This document shows positions 60,942-64,000 of a stretch of DNA of 64,000 nt, piece by piece (within the stretch, counting starts at the first letter, position 1; each line of letters begins with the position of its first letter). Below the pieces are notes generated by a model that was not told where the DNA came from, did not search any database, and saw only the letters and a program-made list of their open reading frames with translations. Both the position numbers and the translations under genes were made by a program. The DNA comes from Ferrovibrio terrae_B (GTDB lineage Bacteria; Pseudomonadota; Alphaproteobacteria; Ferrovibrionales; Ferrovibrionaceae), in contig NZ_CALRUC010000007.1 of assembly GCF_943371255.1 (NCBI RefSeq), forward strand, positions 5,147 through 69,146, given 5' to 3'.

Positions 60942-61388
60942 ATGTCGATCCGTTTTGCTGTCATTGCCGCCGTATTGCTTCTTGGGGCTGCCGCCTGTGC
61001 GCCCCGGCAGGATTATCGCGGCATCACGATCGAGGAAGAGAAGGTCAACCTCGTCAAGGTCGGCCAGAGCAGTGAAGCTCAGGTCAATGCCCTGCTGGGT
61101 TCACCCTCCACGATTTCGACTTTCCCCGACTGGGGCACGGTCTATTACTACATCTCCAGCCAGACCGACACGGTGGCCTTCCTGGCGCCAGAGCTGATTG
61201 ACCAGCAGGTGCTTGCGATCGCCTTCGACAAGGACAGCAAGGTCAAGGAGATCAAACGCTACGGCCTCAAGGACGGCAAGCAGATTGCTTTCGTCGATCG
61301 CGAGACGCCGACGCGTGGCAAGGAACTGACGTTCCTTGAACAGCTGTTCGGCAATCTCGGCCGCTTCAACTCGACTGGCGCCAAGTAG
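60942..61388 (+). CDS. bamE: Outer membrane assembly lipoprotein BamE
   Basis: A 148-residue lipoprotein with signal and lipobox LGAAAC (Cys at about 19). The BamE fold follows: VNLVKVGQSSEAQVNALLGSPSTISTFPDWGTVYYYIS. Component of the BAM complex. It has a C-terminal extension after the usual end. Divergent from CBP3. Confidence 0.92.
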   Translation: MSIRFAVIAAVLLLGAAACAPRQDYRGITIEEEKVNLVKVGQSSEAQVNALLGSPSTISTFPDWGTVYYYISSQTDTVAFLAPELIDQQVLAIAFDKDSKVKEIKRYGLKDGKQIAFVDRETPTRGKELTFLEQLFGNLGRFNSTGAK

Positions 61389-61400
61389 CGGCCTCCCGCT

Positions 61401-62420
61401 TTACGCGCGATTGCTGACGCTCGCCTCGGCAAAGGTCGCCATGCCGGCATGGCAGGCGACCGCGGCCTTGAGCAGCCCCAGCGCTACCGCCGCCCCCGAC
61501 CCCTCGCCCAGCCGCATGCCAAGATCGAGCAGCGGCTGCTGATCGAGAAGCTGCAGCAGGCGGCGATGCCCGGGCTCGGCTGAGACATGCCCGGCCATGC
61601 AATGATCAAGGCCATCCGGCACAAGCCTGGCCAGCACGGCTGCTGCCGCACCGACAACAAACCCGTCCAGCAGCACGGCGATGCGGCGCTGGCGCGCCAC
61701 CAGCAGTGCCCCAAACAGCGCGGCAAGCTCGCGGCCGCCGACCCGGCGCAAAGCTTCGAGCGGATCGCCGAGCGACGGACCATGGAATGACAAAGCTGCA
61801 TCGACCGCGGCAAGCTTCGCCGTGAGCGCCGCGCCGACCACACCGGTGCCCGGCCCGACCCAGCTGGCCGCATCGCCGCCATACAGCGCAGCAGCGAGTG
61901 CTGCGGCCGCTGTTGTATTGCCGATGCCCATCTCGCCCAGAATGACCAGATCGGCCTGCGCGGGTACGGCGGCAGCGCCCCGGTTGATCGCATCGAGCAG
62001 GGCTGCATTGTCCATCGCCGGCGCCACAGTGAAATCGGCGGTGGGATTCTCAAGATCGAGTGCCGTGACCGAAAGTGCCGCGCCATGCAGCCTGGCCAGT
62101 TGATTGATCGCGGCCCCGCCATGCTCGAAATTCGCCACCATCTGAACCGTGACCTCGGCCGGATAGGCGGAGACCCCCCGGGCCGTGACACCGTGGTTGC
62201 CGGCAAAGATCAGAATGCTGACCGCGTCGAGCTGCGGAACGGCACGCCCCTGCCAGCCGGCAAGGTGCTCGACGCAGCCCTCCAAACGCGCCAATGCGCC
62301 GGTCGGCTTGGTCAGCTCGGCATCACGTTTTTTTGCCGCCGCCATGGATGCAGAATCAACCGACGGCAACTTTGCCACCGCCGCGATAATCCCTGCCCGG
62401 TCCTGAAAAACATCCGTCAT
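61401..62420 (-). CDS. cobT: Nicotinate-nucleotide--dimethylbenzimidazole phosphoribosyltransferase
   Basis: Activates dimethylbenzimidazole for cobalamin assembly. In 339 residues: SILIFAGNHGVTARGVSAYPAEVTVQMVANFEHGGAAINQLA, LVILGEMGIGNTTAAAALAAALYGG, and the catalytic Glu region near the C-terminus (LGMRLGEGSGAAVALGLLKAAV). Divergent from cobS over a 91-base spacer with no cobalamin riboswitch. Confidence 0.96.
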   Translation of the reverse strand: MTDVFQDRAGIIAAVAKLPSVDSASMAAAKKRDAELTKPTGALARLEGCVEHLAGWQGRAVPQLDAVSILIFAGNHGVTARGVSAYPAEVTVQMVANFEHGGAAINQLARLHGAALSVTALDLENPTADFTVAPAMDNAALLDAINRGAAAVPAQADLVILGEMGIGNTTAAAALAAALYGGDAASWVGPGTGVVGAALTAKLAAVDAALSFHGPSLGDPLEALRRVGGRELAALFGALLVARQRRIAVLLDGFVVGAAAAVLARLVPDGLDHCMAGHVSAEPGHRRLLQLLDQQPLLDLGMRLGEGSGAAVALGLLKAAVACHAGMATFAEASVSNRA

Positions 62421-62511
62421 GTTTCGGTCACGCCTGCCACGTTTCGCCCATGCTTCGCCTCAAGGCTGCCAGCGTGCTATAAGCTACGGCAATCTCCGCC
62501 GCAACGCAGTC

Positions 62512-63363
62512 ATGACCGATAGCCCCCAGACCCAACAACCGCGCCGCAGGCACCGCTGGCTTGGCGACCTGCGCCTCGCCCTGATGCTGCTGACCCGGCT
62601 GCCGCTGCCGGCAGGCCGGAGCATGTCTGCACCCGGCGCGGGCGATGTCGCACGCGCGGCCTGGATTTTTCCCCTGATCGGTATACTGGTCGGCCTGTGC
62701 GGCGGCGGCATCTTCATGGTCGCCAGCAGCCTGGGACTTGGCATATCGAGCGCCACCCTTCTGGCAATGGGCAGTCAGATCCTGCTGACCGGCGCCCTGC
62801 ATGAAGACGGCCTGGCCGATATGGCCGATGGCTTCGGCGGCGGTCGCAGCCGCGAGCGCAAACTCGACATCATGCGCGACAGCCGGATCGGCACCTATGG
62901 CGTGATTGCCCTGGTGCTGGCCTTTTCCCTGCGCTTCTCCGCATTGCAGGAACTGGCCAGCAACCTGCTGCCGATCAGCGACGAGGTTGACGAAATGATC
63001 AGCCACAATGCCGCCATCACCGTGGCACTGGTCCTGTCCGGTGCACTGTCGCGCGCGGCCATGGCCATGGCCTGGTATCTGTTGCCGGCAGCGCGCAGCG
63101 ACGGCCTCGCCGCCAGCAGTGGCACGGTGCCGTTTGGCGCTGCGCTTGCCGCCGTCCTGCTCGCCGTAGCCATAGCCATTCTGCTGCTGCCGGGGCTGGG
63201 CTTTGTCATCGTCTGCGCCACGGTGGCGGTCCTGACATTTGCGGTGGCCCTGATCGCCTACTGGCAGATTCGCGGCCATACCGGCGATGTGCTGGGCGCC
63301 ATACAGCAGGTGACCGAGATCGGTGCCCTGCTGGCAATCAGCATCACAACGCTGGCGGTCTGA
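62512..63363 (+). CDS. cobS: Adenosylcobinamide-GDP ribazoletransferase
   Basis: Last membrane step of cobalamin synthesis: joins alpha-ribazole to AdoCbi-GDP. In this 283-residue hydrophobic protein DLRLALMLLTRLPLPAG, WIFPLIGILVGLCGGG, and the Mg-binding HEDGLADMADGFGGGRSRERKLDIMRDSRIGTYG are present. The ATG at 62512 is chosen because the upstream frame lies in the intergenic spacer. Confidence 0.96.
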   Translation: MTDSPQTQQPRRRHRWLGDLRLALMLLTRLPLPAGRSMSAPGAGDVARAAWIFPLIGILVGLCGGGIFMVASSLGLGISSATLLAMGSQILLTGALHEDGLADMADGFGGGRSRERKLDIMRDSRIGTYGVIALVLAFSLRFSALQELASNLLPISDEVDEMISHNAAITVALVLSGALSRAAMAMAWYLLPAARSDGLAASSGTVPFGAALAAVLLAVAIAILLLPGLGFVIVCATVAVLTFAVALIAYWQIRGHTGDVLGAIQQVTEIGALLAISITTLAV

Positions 63364-63383
63364 TCAATCCATGACCTGAAATG

Positions 63384-63411
63384 AAAAGGGCCGGGTTTCC
63401 CCGGCCCTCTC
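63384..63411. terminator. Terminator between cobS and hppA
   Basis: GGGCCGGG and CCCGGCCC pair around a TTTC loop, preceded by AAAA. On the minus strand this gives a T-tract for hppA, so it is oriented mainly to end hppA. Confidence 0.75.
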
Positions 63412-63430
63412 CGTTTCCATTCGTCTTGTC

Positions 63431-64000
63431 TCAGCCGTGCGCCAGAATGGCGAGCAGCAGAAGCGCAACGATGTTGGTGATCTTGATCAGCGGGTTCACG
63501 GCCGGACCGGCCGTGTCCTTGTAGGGGTCACCGACAGTATCGCCGGTCACGGCAGCCTTGTGGGCATCGGAGCCCTTGCCGCCATGATGGCCTTCCTCGA
63601 TGTACTTCTTGGCATTGTCCCACGCACCGCCGCCCGCCGTCATCGAGATGGCGACGAAGATACCGGTGACGATCACGCCGAGCAGCATCGCACCCACAGC
63701 CGCGAAGGCTGCAGCCTGGCCGGCGATCACATTGATGATGAAGTACAGCACGATCGGGCTGAGCACCGGCAGCAGGCTCGGAATGATCATTTCCTTGATC
63801 GCCGCCTTGGTCAGCAGGTCGACAGCCTTGGAGTAGTCAGGCTTCGCCGTACCTTCCATGATGCCCGGGATCTCCTTGAACTGACGCCGCACTTCCACGA
63901 CGACCGAACCGGCCGCGCGGCCGACCGCCGTCATGCCCATGGCGCCGAACAGATACGGCAGCAAACCGCCGATCAGCAGGCCAACCACGACATACGGGTT
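63431..64000 (-). CDS. hppA: Membrane-bound proton/sodium pumping pyrophosphatase, C-terminal part
   Basis: The window contains only the last 189 residues; the gene continues beyond 64000. Visible signatures are FGAMGMTAVGRAAGSVVVEVRRQFKEIPGIMEG, AISMTAGGGAWDNAKKYIEEG and AAVTGDTVGDPYKDTAGPAVNPLIKITNIVALLLL. The last block contains the conserved GDTVGDPxKDTxGP that binds Mg-pyrophosphate. The K-dependence residue is not inside the window, so the ion cannot be called. Confidence 0.94.
   Translation of the reverse strand, partial: NPYVVVGLLIGGLLPYLFGAMGMTAVGRAAGSVVVEVRRQFKEIPGIMEGTAKPDYSKAVDLLTKAAIKEMIIPSLLPVLSPIVLYFIINVIAGQAAAFAAVGAMLLGVIVTGIFVAISMTAGGGAWDNAKKYIEEGHHGGKGSDAHKAAVTGDTVGDPYKDTAGPAVNPLIKITNIVALLLLAILAHG

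Noticed and set aside
62421..62511. Cobalamin riboswitch between cobT and cobS
   Set aside because: The spacer is only 91 bases and shows no B12-box-like sequence.

Overview
The window comes from an alphaproteobacterial chromosome, most likely a Rhodospirillales-type lineage. The evidence is the high-GC coding style, the rpmF-plsX-fabH-ihfA-merR gene order, the pyrB plus degenerate pyrC pair, an ELM1-like gene, a Mth938-domain gene beside secDF, an EcfG-type promoter in front of CsbD genes, and overall protein character. I cannot name the species from the sequence. No gene-free stretch exceeds about 300 bases.

Layout. 1-21192 is host DNA: the end of an aldehyde dehydrogenase gene, a chromate efflux pair (chrA and a rhodanese-ChrB fusion), dprA, plsY, pyrC-like and pyrB, a TPR/glycosyltransferase-like protein, metG-tatD-MBL-ELM1, and a seven-gene iron-uptake operon (exbB, exbD, tonB, imelysin, di-haem peroxidase-like, imelysin, DUF1513). 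21251-31430 is the most interesting segment: a compact 10.2 kb prophage with no integrase, no portal, no terminase and no tail genes. It carries an HUH rolling-circle Rep, a DUF736/SSB-like protein, a short Zot/P9-like packaging ATPase, a probable double jelly-roll major capsid protein, a series of small membrane proteins, a lytic transglycosylase and holin-like proteins. It is flanked by an 18-bp direct repeat, and the right-hand copy is a convincing chromosomal dif site. I read it as a tailless, membrane-containing phage of the corticovirus (PM2) / finnlakevirus (FLiP) type that uses host XerCD to integrate at dif. The window therefore covers the replication terminus.

Right of the prophage, 31535-34284 holds a periplasmic protein and a two-component system. 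It is followed by a four-gene operon (T_hemolysin protein, AMP-ligase, haem-oxygenase-like diiron oxidase, SDR) that looks like a small fatty-acyl-derived metabolite pathway. Next come mazG, a general-stress (EcfG-type) operon of two CsbD proteins, DUF883 and a small membrane protein, then a GlxA regulator, a DJ-1/PfpI enzyme and a Bug binding protein. The rest is housekeeping: ssb and uvrA (divergent, SOS-box-like site between), recX, trmFO, NDUFAF6-like, PuuD-like membrane protein, VOC protein, Mth938, secF-secD-yajC, HMA protein, tRNA-Pro(GGG), merR-ihfA-fabH-plsX-rpmF-DUF177, CBP3, bamE, cobT/cobS and the end of hppA.

How the parts work together. In the prophage a minus-strand control module (Cro/CI-like regulator, plus a second HTH protein that is adjacent only in the circular form) diverges from one long plus-strand operon. 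That operon runs replication, then packaging, capsid and membrane proteins, then lysis, with nearly every start codon overlapping the previous stop. The host iron operon ends only 40 bases from the left att core. The first host promoter to the right starts immediately after dif, so insertion disturbs no host gene.
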